A stretch of 64,000 nucleotides of DNA from Drosophila miranda (taxonomy: Eukaryota > Arthropoda > Insecta > Diptera > Drosophilidae), in contig NC_046674.1 of NCBI RefSeq assembly GCF_003369915.1, positions 26,477,657 through 26,541,656 of the forward strand. Direction: 5' to 3'. The position numbers and the translations under genes were made by a program. Below the pieces are notes generated by a model. That model saw nothing but the letters and a program-made list of their open reading frames with translations. It did no database searches and was not told where the DNA came from. This document shows positions 32,664 to 42,423 of the stretch, piece after piece; position 1 is the stretch's first letter, and each line of letters starts with the position of its first letter.

Positions 32664-34076
32664 ACACCACACTGACACTCACACACAAGCACACACATAC
32701 ACATACAAACGTATATATTTTGACCATTGATAATTTTATGTTTTTTTTATATGGTATATTCAGAATGAATCATTTTGTTTATTATATATTTTTATTTAAA
32801 TTAATTTATTTTATATATTTTTCTTGATTTCTTATTTTGGGTGCAGTTATATAATTATAATTGTTAGTGTTACGCGAGAAGAGAAGAGCAGCCCCTATAT
32901 TATTTATATATATATATACAAAACCTTACGCTCCTGCGAGGGAAAGCCCCCTATGTACACACAGACACGACACCCTCTACATACATTTATGTACATATTT
33001 ATGTACAATTCCACCTCAATGGATAGATAATTTTGGAATCCTTATTTTTACTTTTTGTCATTGTCCCATTTAAAACCAATCACAACAATCCAATATTTAA
33101 CTATTTATATTAATTCGATTGATTTCACAGTGGCAGTGGTATTATATTTATGTACAATTTGAAACAATAGCAGCGGAATAATTCGAAAAAAATTCAAAAC
33201 AGAGAGAGGAATAGAGAGAGATGGAGAGATAGAGAAAGAGAGAGCGCGCTCGTTGATCAATCAAATGTGGGGGGTATATAATTCTCAAAGTGCCTTATTA
33301 TTAATATATTATATATGAATATGAAACAAATACAGAAAACACACAAATTATGTATAGTCTTGAGAAAGAGTGAAAAAACAAAACAACAAAAAAAGGCATT
33401 AACTATTTATTTGTATTTAATTACTATCTACCCAATCAATCCCCACTTGTTACGGCAGAGTGCAAAGGTCTACCACATAATGATACTATGTAAAAAAACC
33501 AATATAAATTACTGTTTTTTTTTTTTTTTTGCTGTATTTATACTTAAACTTAGACGTAACTGAAACCCTCAGCTTTTGGTTATTACTATACGATAATTCT
33601 TTTTATAAAAACATGCTCTTCCCTTTGTACAACAAACAAGCACAGAAACACAAAACAAAATCGTACGACCGTCAATATGTGGCCTTATCAAATGGAACCC
33701 TTTACTCTACGCCTTACGCCCCACATCGTCTTCCCTTTAAAGTAATAATGAATACTATGCTAATCGGAAGCGAGAAAGAGAGAGAACTCTGGAATGACCC
33801 ACATAATCAATATCAGAGAGGAACATGAAAGAGTTTTTGAATGCCAGTTGAATTATTCATTATTTATACAATATACTTATTATATACTACAATGCCTTGT
33901 TCGTTATTTATGTAATCATACAATCTATATACCAAGATAGTTCATAGATTTCTTCCGCACAAAAGACAGCAACGAGAAAAGACAACAACCGATCAGGATC
34001 GAACACAACTGTACATGAATTTTGTTACATGCTGAAACATGCCTATTTATGCTTCCATTGCAACACAACTGTGTAT
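32664..34076 (+). promoter_or_regulatory. Tis11: orphan Tis11 3' UTR (no exons attached), with AU-rich block
   Basis: Collinear with 1101-2000 of copy 1 and then 13775-14336 of copy 2. At about 33514-33531 it carries the unoccupied T-run target of mini-me E4. Its coding part and proximal 3' UTR are replaced by the R1-clade element. TATTTAT motifs occur near 33860, 33905, 34046 and 34073. Confidence 0.7.
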
Positions 34077-34360
34077 TTTTATATAGTAAATTACATTTTT
34101 ATGAAGTGAAAACCATTTAGTTTACGGCGAATTTTAGGTTATTTAGCAATTAAATGAAAGCGTTACAAAATAAATGAAACAAAAAAAACCAAAGTCGATT
34201 CCATTTACCCAACAGCAACGGGGCCGCTGCCTATGGCGGGGGTTATCGCCAATCTCTCTTCCAGGGCGTCTGTCGACGGGGTGACGGTGACGGCGACGGT
34301 ACGCTATCGGTCCGGCGGAGACACCGTCCGGCACACCGATTGCAAAATCTGCAAACCTTT
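34077..34360 (+). repeat. Tis11-unit segment S0
   Basis: Present here and at 56796-57074. It holds AATAAA at 34169-34174, a plausible poly(A) signal for the Tis11 transcript, then a GC-rich island (34205-34355) with GACGGTGACGGCGAC repeats. Frames in the island are short. I do not recognise it. Confidence 0.5.
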
Positions 34361-34900
34361 TTTTTTATGTTATTTTCAAACCATTCGGTTCCCGCCACAA
34401 GGCATTTGCACCTGAACGATCAGAGAGGATCTTGAGGTATCAAAACGCCACAATTGACCGACTGGGAAAGTAGCATAGCATAGCATCAGAGCCAAGGTCC
34501 AAGTAGCAGCAGGTTCAAGAAGCTTCAGTTGCGTCATTGCAGCCATTTTCATAGTTTCATAGGCGCCGGCTTCCAGAGTTTCATAGCACCCAAAGAGCAT
34601 AGTTGCATAGCCAGCACCTTAAATAGTTTCGTAGCAGGCATATTTCATGGTTTCGTAGCAGTCACTTCAAGAGTGGATTTATTTATAAATTATGGCATAC
34701 TTTCAGGCTGTTTTGCAAATACAAATTCTGGTTCCAATCGGTTGGCACAACTGTCCCTATCACGAAAGATATAGCCAAGGAAAAACAAAAAGTTGAAGCA
34801 GACTTAAAATTGGTACAAAACGAGAAAAACTAAAAAAAAAGTCAAACGGCCAACATAGCTTACAAAAGCACAATTTTCGACATACGAAAAAATCTATTTT
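34361..34900 (+). repeat. Tis11-unit segment S1 (before copy 4)
   Basis: Follows S0 as in the unit at 57075. It ends in CTATTTT, where mini-me E12 is attached; S2 is absent. Confidence 0.7.
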
Positions 34901-36040
34901 TATACCCGATACTCAAAATGAGTATTGGGGTATATTAGATTTGTGGTAAAAGTGGATGTGTGTAACGTCCAGAAGGAATCGTTTTCGACCCCATAAAGTA
35001 TATATATTCTTGATCAGCATCAATAGCCGAGTCGATTGAGCCCTGTCTGTCTGTCCGTCTGTCCGTCCGTCCGTCCGTCCGTCTGTCCGTCTGTCCGTCT
35101 GTCCGTCCCCTTCAGCGCCTAGTGCTCAAAGACTATAAGAGCTAGAGCAACGATGTTTTGGATCCAGACTTCTGTGATATGTCACTGCTACAAAAATATT
35201 TCAAAACTTCGCCCCGCCCACTTCCGCCCCCACAAAGGACGGAAGTGGAATTGTGGCATCCACAATTTTAAAGATATGAGAAAACCAAAAACGTAGAATT
35301 GTAGAGAATGACCATATCTTTAAGACTGCGGAATCTGAATTGGATCGTATTATTATTATAGCCAGCATCAAGAAAACAATTTCATTTTTTCTCGCCCTGT
35401 CTCTCTCTAACACACACGTAGCATAGGCGGCTTTGCTTAGAGTAAAACATTAGCGCCTAGATCTCAGAGACTACAAAAGCTAGAGCAACCAAATTTGGTA
35501 TCCACACTCCTAATATATCGGACCGAGACGAGTTTGTTTCAAAATTTCGCCACACCCCCTTCCGCCCCCGCAAAGAACGAAAATCTGGGGATATTCAAAA
35601 ATCTCAGAGACTATTAAGGCTGGAGTAACCAAATTTGGTATCCGCACTCCTGTTAGATGTTACAATAAAACGTGTATCTCAAAATTTCGCCCCACTTCCT
35701 TCCGCCCACACAAAGGACGAAAATCTGTTGCATCCACAATATTTCACATTCGAGAAAACTAAAAACGCAGAATCATAGATAATGACCATATCTATCAGAT
35801 TGCTGAATCTGAATCTGGATCAGATCAGATCATTTTTATAGCCAATAGGAACAAATCAATTTGCAGTGGCTACGCAGCGCCCGACGTCACGCTCAGACTG
35901 ATTTTCTGTCTCTCTCGCACGCACTCTTTGTCGTGTCGTTTAATATTAGCGGCGTCTGCCGGAGGAGAGCCATACTGACTTAGTATCGAGTATAACCGTA
36001 GAGTTGCGGTGTCCGCAGCAACTCACAACGTTCCCCCTCG
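34901..36040 (+). mobile_element. mini-me element E12
   Basis: 1140 bp, subfamily B, three modules, of which the first is altered (GGACGGAAGTGGAATTG near 35237). Left flank S1, right flank S3, as at E9. Confidence 0.87.
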
Positions 36041-36929
36041 TTTTAGTAGTTTCATTGTTTGCCGACCAGAATATGACTAGTGTTTCAGAGTGAAGTCTGA
36101 CCAGGCGTTGTAGACAATTGGATGCGTGTAGATGTATAACAGCACCCACATTAGGAACATGCAGAACATTAGGATCGGGTCTGCACTGGAAAACACCAGT
36201 CTAAAATATTCGATTTGATGTCGGAATCAAAGGGTCCTGCTCCACGTACAAATTCACATACTATATTGTATCTATATTTATCTATCACAGTGACCTGTGA
36301 CATTCAGTGATCACAACTCTAAAATATGTAGATATTCCACATTCAAATTCGATTCCGATAACAAAAATAAAGTCAAGTCCAACAGAAAATAGTTCAGGAT
36401 AAAGGATAAGCAAAACGGAACAACAAAGGAGCAAGTAGGTACCCCCCACCCTCCCATTGGTGGCCAATGGTGGCCCCCCACAGCCCTTTGTCCAGCAGCG
36501 GTATGGGAGTGTATTCGTGTGTTCCTGTGTCCGTGTGTCGTTGGTTAATGTGTGGAAAATTATAAGCATTGGTGACTCTTGCAATATCCCCACGCTGCAA
36601 GTGGTGCGCTGTCGCTGCCTCTGCCTCAGTCGCTGCTTACCGAAATAGCGCTGTTGCTGCAGTCGCTGCCGCTAGACCAATGTGTCTCTGTGTGTGTGTG
36701 TGTGGGGGGGTTTTTTTTTTGCTTATAGGTCAAGTTAAAAGTAAAAGTATCCAACACCATTTGAGCCGTGTCTTTGCTACTCGTCGCCCTCTTTCGCCCT
36801 TGTTCGTTCGCCCTCTCTCTCTTTATCATCCGATCCCTTTTGAGTCTTTTGAGTTTTTGCGAAACATTCGCGTTACGTATCCCCAAGCAGCAATGGAAAT
36901 TGATTTCAACGTATCTCTCCCATTCGCAG
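36041..36929 (+). other. Tis11: Tis11 copy 4 upstream/intron segment S3
   Basis: Full-length S3 (see 19667), with GGTCCTGCTCCACGTAC at 36231, shared with copy 5 and (apart from the missing GGG) with copy 6; copy 3 has CTAACGC here. Ends in the exon 2 acceptor at 36928-36929. Confidence 0.6.
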
Positions 36930-37285
36930 GTGGCCAGCGATCATCACCAGCCGCAGCAGCAACAGCAGCACCAGCACCATCAGCAGCAGACAGCGGATCA
37001 ACTCGTCCTGGATATCAGCATGGAGCAGTCACAGTCGCAGCAGCACCGCCTCCATGGCGCCCTCACACGCACCATCTCACAGCCGGCTCAACAGCGCCAC
37101 CCTCTGCACCAGCAGCAGATCCAACAACAGCAGCAACAGCAGCAACAGCAGCAGCAGCAACAGCAGCAGCAGGGTGTTGCCTCCTTGGTGACCATTATTG
37201 AGAATCTGGGGAGCATGAATCTGCACCGTAAGCTCGAGCGCACACAGTTGGAGCCGCTGCTCCAACAGCCCATGAACATATCTCG
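36930..37285 (+). pseudogene. Tis11: Tis11 copy 4: exon 2 only, cut by LOA-clade LINE sequence
   Basis: Exon 2 is intact from CATTCGCAG to CATATCTCG|GTGA with the longest Gln run of the family (17 Q) and one change (NLGSMNLH for NLGNMNLH). Five bases into the donor the sequence becomes RNase-H-region LINE sequence, so both zinc fingers and the 3' UTR are lost. It cannot encode a functional TIS11 protein. Confidence 0.8.
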
Positions 37286-39218
37286 GTGATTTTCCAATTT
37301 TCCAGTCTTCAGGTCCCAAAGATGTGGTTGTTTTGACGCCAAGGCAAGTTTGGGGGGTCATGTAATCAGTTGATCTGGTCATGTCCCTGCCAATTGAACT
37401 GTGCCCGTATCCTTGTATGGATAGGTTTCCTGATGCTATAAGGCGTTGTGCTGCCTTTTCCGCAATCAGGCGAGCGTGAACGTCCAGGGGGTCGATTCCG
37501 AGTATGGTTTCGAGTGCTTTTGTTGGGGTTGACCTCAGCGCCCCTGTAATACAGAGTAGAGCCTGTCGCTGAGTCTTTTCCTTAAGCTTATGGTATGTCT
37601 TCTTTTCAATAGCCTGCCACCACACTAAGGCTCCATACAGCAGAGTTGGTCGCACCACCGAGATGTAGATCCAGTGCATTAGAGCAGGTGACAGGCCCCA
37701 TGTGCTGCTGAGCATCTTCTTGGATGCATAAAGCGCAATGGTAGCCTTCTTCACCCTTTCCACTACATTGGGCCTCCATGCCAGCTTGCTGTCCAGTACT
37801 GTGCCTAGGTATTTCACCTGTGATTTTGGAGTCAGCCTAGTTTGGTCAATTTTCGGGGGGGTCCATATCGGTACCTTGTACCTCTTGGTAAAGAGGATGA
37901 GGTCCGTCTTGTCCGCGTTGATACTGAGTCCTACCTCTTCCGCCCACTCACGTATCTCCCTGAGTGTACGTTCCATTATGGAGCTGAGGGTCGATGGACA
38001 TACACCCGTAATAAGTATGCTTATGTCATCTGCATAGGCTGTTATTTTTGGGGCCTTCCTTTCAAATCTCTTAATGAGGTCGTCGACCACCAAATTCCAC
38101 AGTAGTGGCGATAGGACTCCACCTTGAGGTGTGCCTCTGTGTGCCCCCTTTACCATGGAAGCGGTGCCCCACTCCGATTGCACCCGTCTACAACTTAGGA
38201 GGTTTTTGATCCAGACGTTGATTGCAGGGTGTATGTTATTCGCTTCTAGGCGACTTGTTATTGCGGTTGTTGCCACGTTGTTGAATGCTCCTGAGATGTC
38301 CACAAATGCTCCCAAAGCATACTTTTTGTTGTGAAGGGCGCTCTCGATTGTGGCTACTAGCGAGTGTAGTGCCGTCTCCACCGATTTCCCCTTGGTGTAG
38401 GCGTGTTGGTTTATTGACATCAGTCCCCCTACCTCATTTCTGATGTGTAAATCCAACAGCTTTTCTAGTGTTTTTAGTAGAAAGGAGGTAAGGCTTATCG
38501 GTCTGTAATCCTTGGGACTCACGTGGCTGCACTTTCCTGCCTTAGGGAGGAAGACAACCCTCGAGGTTCTCCATTGGATGGGGATATAGCCTGTACTTAG
38601 GCATGCTGAGTATATTGAGAAGAGCCATGGGGTAATAACCTCTTTGGTCAACTGCATCATGGCTGGGAATATCCCGTCCAGTCCTGGTGCTTTTATGGCC
38701 GCGAAGGAGTCTATGGCCCAGTGGACTCTCTTAGTGGTTAACAGACCTATTAGGGGGTGCTGTTCCTCAGTTGCTAGGTCCTGATGCTCCTTGGCGTCAG
38801 TGACCTCGGTGCATCCAGGGAAGTGCGCCTCCATTAGTGCTGTTAGGGCTTCTTTACTGCCCTCTGTCCACTGTCCGTTGTCTAGTTTTAGTTGGCTCTG
38901 TACTGTGGGCTGCTTTGAGAGCAGCTTCCGGAGCCTAGCGGTTTCGGGCACTTTCTCAATGTTGGAGCAGAAGTTTCTCCACGAGTTCCTTTGTGCCTTA
39001 CGTATTTCCTTCTTGTAGCTCCTAAGTAGGATTTTATATTCCTCATTGACAATCTCTTCGTTCGCTTGTTTGGCGATCTTGAAGAATTCCTTGAGGTTGT
39101 TCCTCTGGAGAGAGAGATCTCGGTTCCACCAGGGTGGCTTGGACCTCCTCTTCGTTCTCGAGGGTTTGCACGATGCATGGTAGGCGTTCAGTAACTCGTT
39201 GGATAGGGTCTTTAGGGA
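37286..39218 (-). mobile_element. LOA-clade LINE, unit 1 (3' part missing)
   Basis: Corresponds to 43397-45329 of unit 2. The 3' end (most of RNase H and the tail) is missing; its place is taken by Tis11 exon 2. The 5' truncation at 39218 is shared with units 2 and 3: after CTTTAGGGA the fourth copy (63804 on) continues with coding sequence while these three switch to a common flank. Confidence 0.85.
37292..39218 (-). pseudogene. LOA-clade ORF2 fragment (RT), unit 1
   Basis: Open through the whole RT: KAPGLDGIFPAMMQ, DYRPISLTSFLLKTLEKL, FVDISGAFNNV (catalytic Asp), RGTPQGGVLSPLLWN, YADDISIL and KYLGTVLDSKLAW. It retains CAA at the codon where unit 2 and the fourth copy have TAA. The open frame runs through the joint into antisense Tis11 exon 2 and, at the other end, into flanking DNA, so the apparent 741-codon frame is a chimera and not a natural protein. 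Confidence 0.82.
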
Positions 39219-40082
39219 GGAGGTCTTTTGGGGAGAGTGAAACTTGCTCCAAAACTTTTGAAGGCAAAGAAAGTGAATTTCAACCGTAAATCGGGGTCGC
39301 ATCTCCCCACCCCCTCACCCCCTCGCCCCACCCCTTTTAGCCGCTGCCTCGTTGCTGTAACAAATTGATAGGCGCTTAGAGCCGCCTGCCGCTTGCCGGT
39401 TGCTGGAAAGTGAAATTATTTCTATTTACGCTTCAATTATTGAATGATTTTCGTTCATTTATTGGCCGGCCATTTACTGCGATGGTGGATGGGGGACATC
39501 GCAGGCATCGCAGGAAGTCCAAAGGATCTTTATTAAATAAAGTTCGTTAATATGAATAATAATATTTAATAATAAAATATAATAAATCAAATATTTATAT
39601 ATTTAAGTAAAATATTTTTATATTTCAAATAATTATAATAAATAATAAATATGTATGTATATATTAAATTTATTTTTGTTTCAATACTGAAGAGATTGTG
39701 CCACACATTGCAACAACAGAGCACGGGTCGCAGGAACAGCCCCGGATCGGTCGGCCCTCAGGCCCATGGTATCGTCCATCGCAATCCCATCGGGTCCATC
39801 CTGGCGCAGGGACCTCCACAAAGTGAATGGAATCGTATTCGTATTCGTATTCGTATTCGTATTCGTAGTAGGCGTGCCCTCCTCGACAGAGTACTCAGAT
39901 TTGTGCCCACAAATTGTCAGGAATCGTGCCAGTCAGTCCAGTCGGAGTTTAATTCAGAATCGAAAAGGTTTTCGTCGGCTTGAGAGCTTTGTGAATTGTG
40001 AAATTGTTGTTTGGAGTTTTGTTTGTGTTTCTCGATTTTCATTTTTCATTTTTCAGTTTTCGATTTTTGTTATTTGTTCGAA
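39219..40082 (+). other. 5' flank of the tail-anchored gene, unit 1
   Basis: Repeated at 45330-46193 and 51407-52264. It contains C-rich (39301-39340) and AT-rich (39530-39660) stretches, a GC-richer block (39711-39830) and a (TTCGTA)n run (39836-39866) whose length differs in unit 3. The promoter and any 5' UTR intron should lie here, but I see no unambiguous TATA box or initiator. Confidence 0.45.
39836..39866. repeat. (ATTCGT)n microsatellite in gene 5' region
   Basis: Five units here and at 45950, fewer at 52019. Confidence 0.75.
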
Positions 40083-40937
40083 ATGGACCTGGACCTCCTT
40101 TCCAGTAAGGAGTCGTTGGACAAGTGCGTGGAGTTTGACCTGCCCCCGGTCGCGGTGGGCGACAGCACCCGCGGATGCATCATCCGTAACCAGCGCGTTG
40201 CCATTTCGGGCACGTTCCAGAGCAAACCGAAGCCTGCTGCTTCGGCCAAGAAGAACGCGACTCCTGGGCGTGGCACCACACGCGGCGGCAAGGCGACTCC
40301 TGGGCGTGGCACCACACGCGGCGGCAAGGCGACTCCTGGGCGTGGCACCACACGCGGCGGCAACGCGACGCCCGCAGCGGAGACCGGGGGACGTCCGAGT
40401 CGCAACAGCAGCAAGCAGAGCGCTCCTCCTGGTCGTCGCGCGATTTCCCAAGGCCTGGACAACCCACCCGTCCGGGGGCGCTCTGTGGGAGGGTACTCGC
40501 TGCGCAGTCGCAGCGCTGTGTCGATGGCCAGGGCCAGAGTGCTGATCACATCCTTGCCAGGCGAACGGCGGGAGGAGGACGCACCCCAAGGCCGCTGCTA
40601 CGGACCGCAGAGACGCCGCTCGTACCTGGATCTGGACCAGGATCTGGCCCAGCTGAACTGGACCGGCCATCAGGAGGATGCTGGCCCACGCCACCCATTC
40701 AGCGGCTCGGCTCGTCGCCAGGGCGGGCGGGTGGCGCCTCTCCACCCGGGCACCCGCATGGAGCCCGCCGGGCAGAGCCACTCACAGGTGTCCGTGCCCC
40801 CCATGGCACACTTCCGTCGGCTATGCTGCGCTCTGGATCGTCACTACAGTCCCCTGTCGCACTTCCTCGTGTTCCTGGCTGGGATGCTGGCCACTCTGCT
40901 GTGCGTGGCCCTGACGCCCGCCAACCAATATCTCTAA
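40083..40937 (+). CDS. unrecognised basic protein with 12-residue repeats and C-terminal membrane anchor, unit 1
   Basis: A 284-residue frame from an ATG in good context (CGAAATGGAC) to TAA. I do not recognise it. The N-terminus is acidic (MDLDLLSSKESLDKCVEFDL). Residues about 59-94 are three 12-residue repeats (TPGRGTTRGGKA). The middle is rich in Arg/Ser/Gly (GGYSLRSRSAVS, PQRRRSYLDLDQDLAQLNW). The last 30 residues include one hydrophobic segment, FLVFLAGMLATLLCVAL, then TPANQYL. A basic body plus a single C-terminal anchor is the layout of tail-anchored ER or inner-nuclear-membrane proteins, which is inference only. AATAAA at 41088-41093 fits its 3' end. Codon use is GC-rich and the frame is kept in unit 2, supporting a real gene. 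Confidence 0.6.
   Translation: MDLDLLSSKESLDKCVEFDLPPVAVGDSTRGCIIRNQRVAISGTFQSKPKPAASAKKNATPGRGTTRGGKATPGRGTTRGGKATPGRGTTRGGNATPAAETGGRPSRNSSKQSAPPGRRAISQGLDNPPVRGRSVGGYSLRSRSAVSMARARVLITSLPGERREEDAPQGRCYGPQRRRSYLDLDQDLAQLNWTGHQEDAGPRHPFSGSARRQGGRVAPLHPGTRMEPAGQSHSQVSVPPMAHFRRLCCALDRHYSPLSHFLVFLAGMLATLLCVALTPANQYL
40257..40364 (+). repeat. 36-bp coding minisatellite (three copies)
   Basis: Tandem 36-bp repeats coding TPGRGTTRGGKA, near-perfect at DNA level. Unit 2 has two copies (46368-46439) and unit 3 three (52439-52546). Confidence 0.85.
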
Positions 40938-41450
40938 AAAGACTTGCACTCGAACACTGAAAGGGGCAGCGGTTTCCACAACGGGCTGCAGATACACCAT
41001 ACACTACGCAAGATACACGACACACGATACCGATACGTGCTTCCATCGCCGATCGAAGACTGTTCTGCCCCACAAATATTTGCATTGAATAAACGAGGAG
41101 GAATCTCCTCAAAGAATTCCACACCAGACTACAGATACAGATACAGATACAGATACAGATACAGATACAGATACAGATACAGGATACTGGTGGAGCTCCT
41201 CTTGGATCGTCCTGTGGGGCAGGTCGCCTAGGTCGGTGGAGTATTTTTGTGTGACTTTTGTCGGAATTAATCCGATTGAGGCATTTCTGAGGATGTTGTG
41301 TGGCAAGTGCTGCATGCCTGATAAATCGTGGGCTTTTGGGCCATTGGTTGAGCAATAACTCGCATTTTCCCGGACCCTAACCCGGACCCGGACCCGGACC
41401 CGGATCGGCCTCAATTCACGCATAAAATCCGCAATCAAATGTAAATGGAA
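40938..41450 (+). other. 3' region of the tail-anchored gene, unit 1
   Basis: Holds AATAAA (41088-41093), a (ACAGAT)n array (41131-41180), and a stretch whose - strand reads NGPKAHDLSGMQHLPHNIL and GLIPTKVTQKYSTDLGDLP without a stop (41190-41360), possibly a remnant of another gene or LINE. A (CGGACC)n run follows at 41378-41403. The last 45 bp before E13 are shared by all three units. Confidence 0.45.
41131..41180. repeat. (ACAGAT)n microsatellite
   Basis: About eight copies here; length varies in units 2 (about 47211-47255) and 3 (about 52715-52766). Confidence 0.8.
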
Positions 41451-42423
41451 CGAGGGGGAACGTTGTGAGTTGCTGCGGACACCGCAACTCTACGGTTATA
41501 CCCGATACTAAGTCAGTATGGCTCTCCTCCGGCAGACGCCGCTAATATTAAACGACACGACAAAGAGTGCGTGCGAGAGAGACAGAAAATCAGTCTGAGC
41601 GTGACGTCGGGCGCTGCGAAGCCAGTGCAAATTGATTTGTTCCTATTGGCTATAAAAATGATCTGATCTGATCCAGATTCAGATTCAGCAATCTGATAGA
41701 TATGGTCATTATCTATGATTCTGCGTTTTTAGTTTTCTCGAATGTGCAATATTGTAGATGCAACAGATTTTCGTCCTTTGTGTGGGCAGAAGGGGGTGGG
41801 GCGAAATTTTGAAACAAACTCGTCTCGGTCCGATATATTAGGAGTGTGGATACCAAATTTGGTTGCTCTAGCTTTTGTAGTCTCTGAGATCTAGGCGCTA
41901 ATGTTTTACTCTAAGCAAAGCCGCCTATGCTACGTGTGTGTTAGAGAGAGACAGGGCGAGAAAAAATGAAATTGTTTTCTTGATGCTGGCTATAATAATG
42001 ATTCCGCAGTCTTAAAGATATGGTCATTCTCTACAATTCTACGTTTTTTGGTTTTCTCATATCTTTAAAATTGTGGATGCCACAGATTTTCGTCCTTTGT
42101 GGGGGCGGAAGTGGGCGGGGCGAAGTTTTGAAATATTTTTGTAGCAGTGACATATCACAGAAGTCTGGATCCAAAACATCGTTGCTCTAGCTCTTATAGT
42201 CTTTGAGCACTAGGCGCTGAAGGGGACGGACAGACGGACAGACGGACAGACGGACGGACGGACGGACGGACAGACAGACAGGGCTCAATCGACTCGGCTA
42301 TTGATGCTGATCAAGAATATATATACCTTATGGGGTCGGAAACGATTCCTTCTGGACGTTACACACATCCACTTTTACCACAAATCTAATATACCCCAAT
42401 ACTCATTTTGAGTATCGGGTATA
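41451..42423 (-). mobile_element. mini-me element E13 (inverted)
   Basis: 973 bp, two-module, subfamily B. Its 5' end (TATACCC, at 42423) abuts the TAACC-repeat tail of the unit 2 LINE with no spacer. A deletion near 42003 removes GATCCAATTCAGATT-like sequence. Confidence 0.87.

Noticed and set aside
37077..39302. A 741-codon natural LINE protein on the - strand
   Set aside because: Both ends read into non-LINE DNA (antisense Tis11 exon 2 on one side, flank on the other); only 37292-39218 is LINE.
39651..39983. + strand frame with NSPGSVGPQAHGIVHRNPIGS upstream of the tail-anchored gene as a separate gene
   Set aside because: It runs through a microsatellite, starts in AT-rich DNA, and has no recognisable domain; kept only as an unexplained GC-richer block.
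40011..40082. Upstream start giving a hydrophobic N-terminus (EFCLCFSIFIFHF) to the tail-anchored protein
   Set aside because: It would need a TTG start; the ATG at 40083 has good context and begins the conserved acidic N-terminus.
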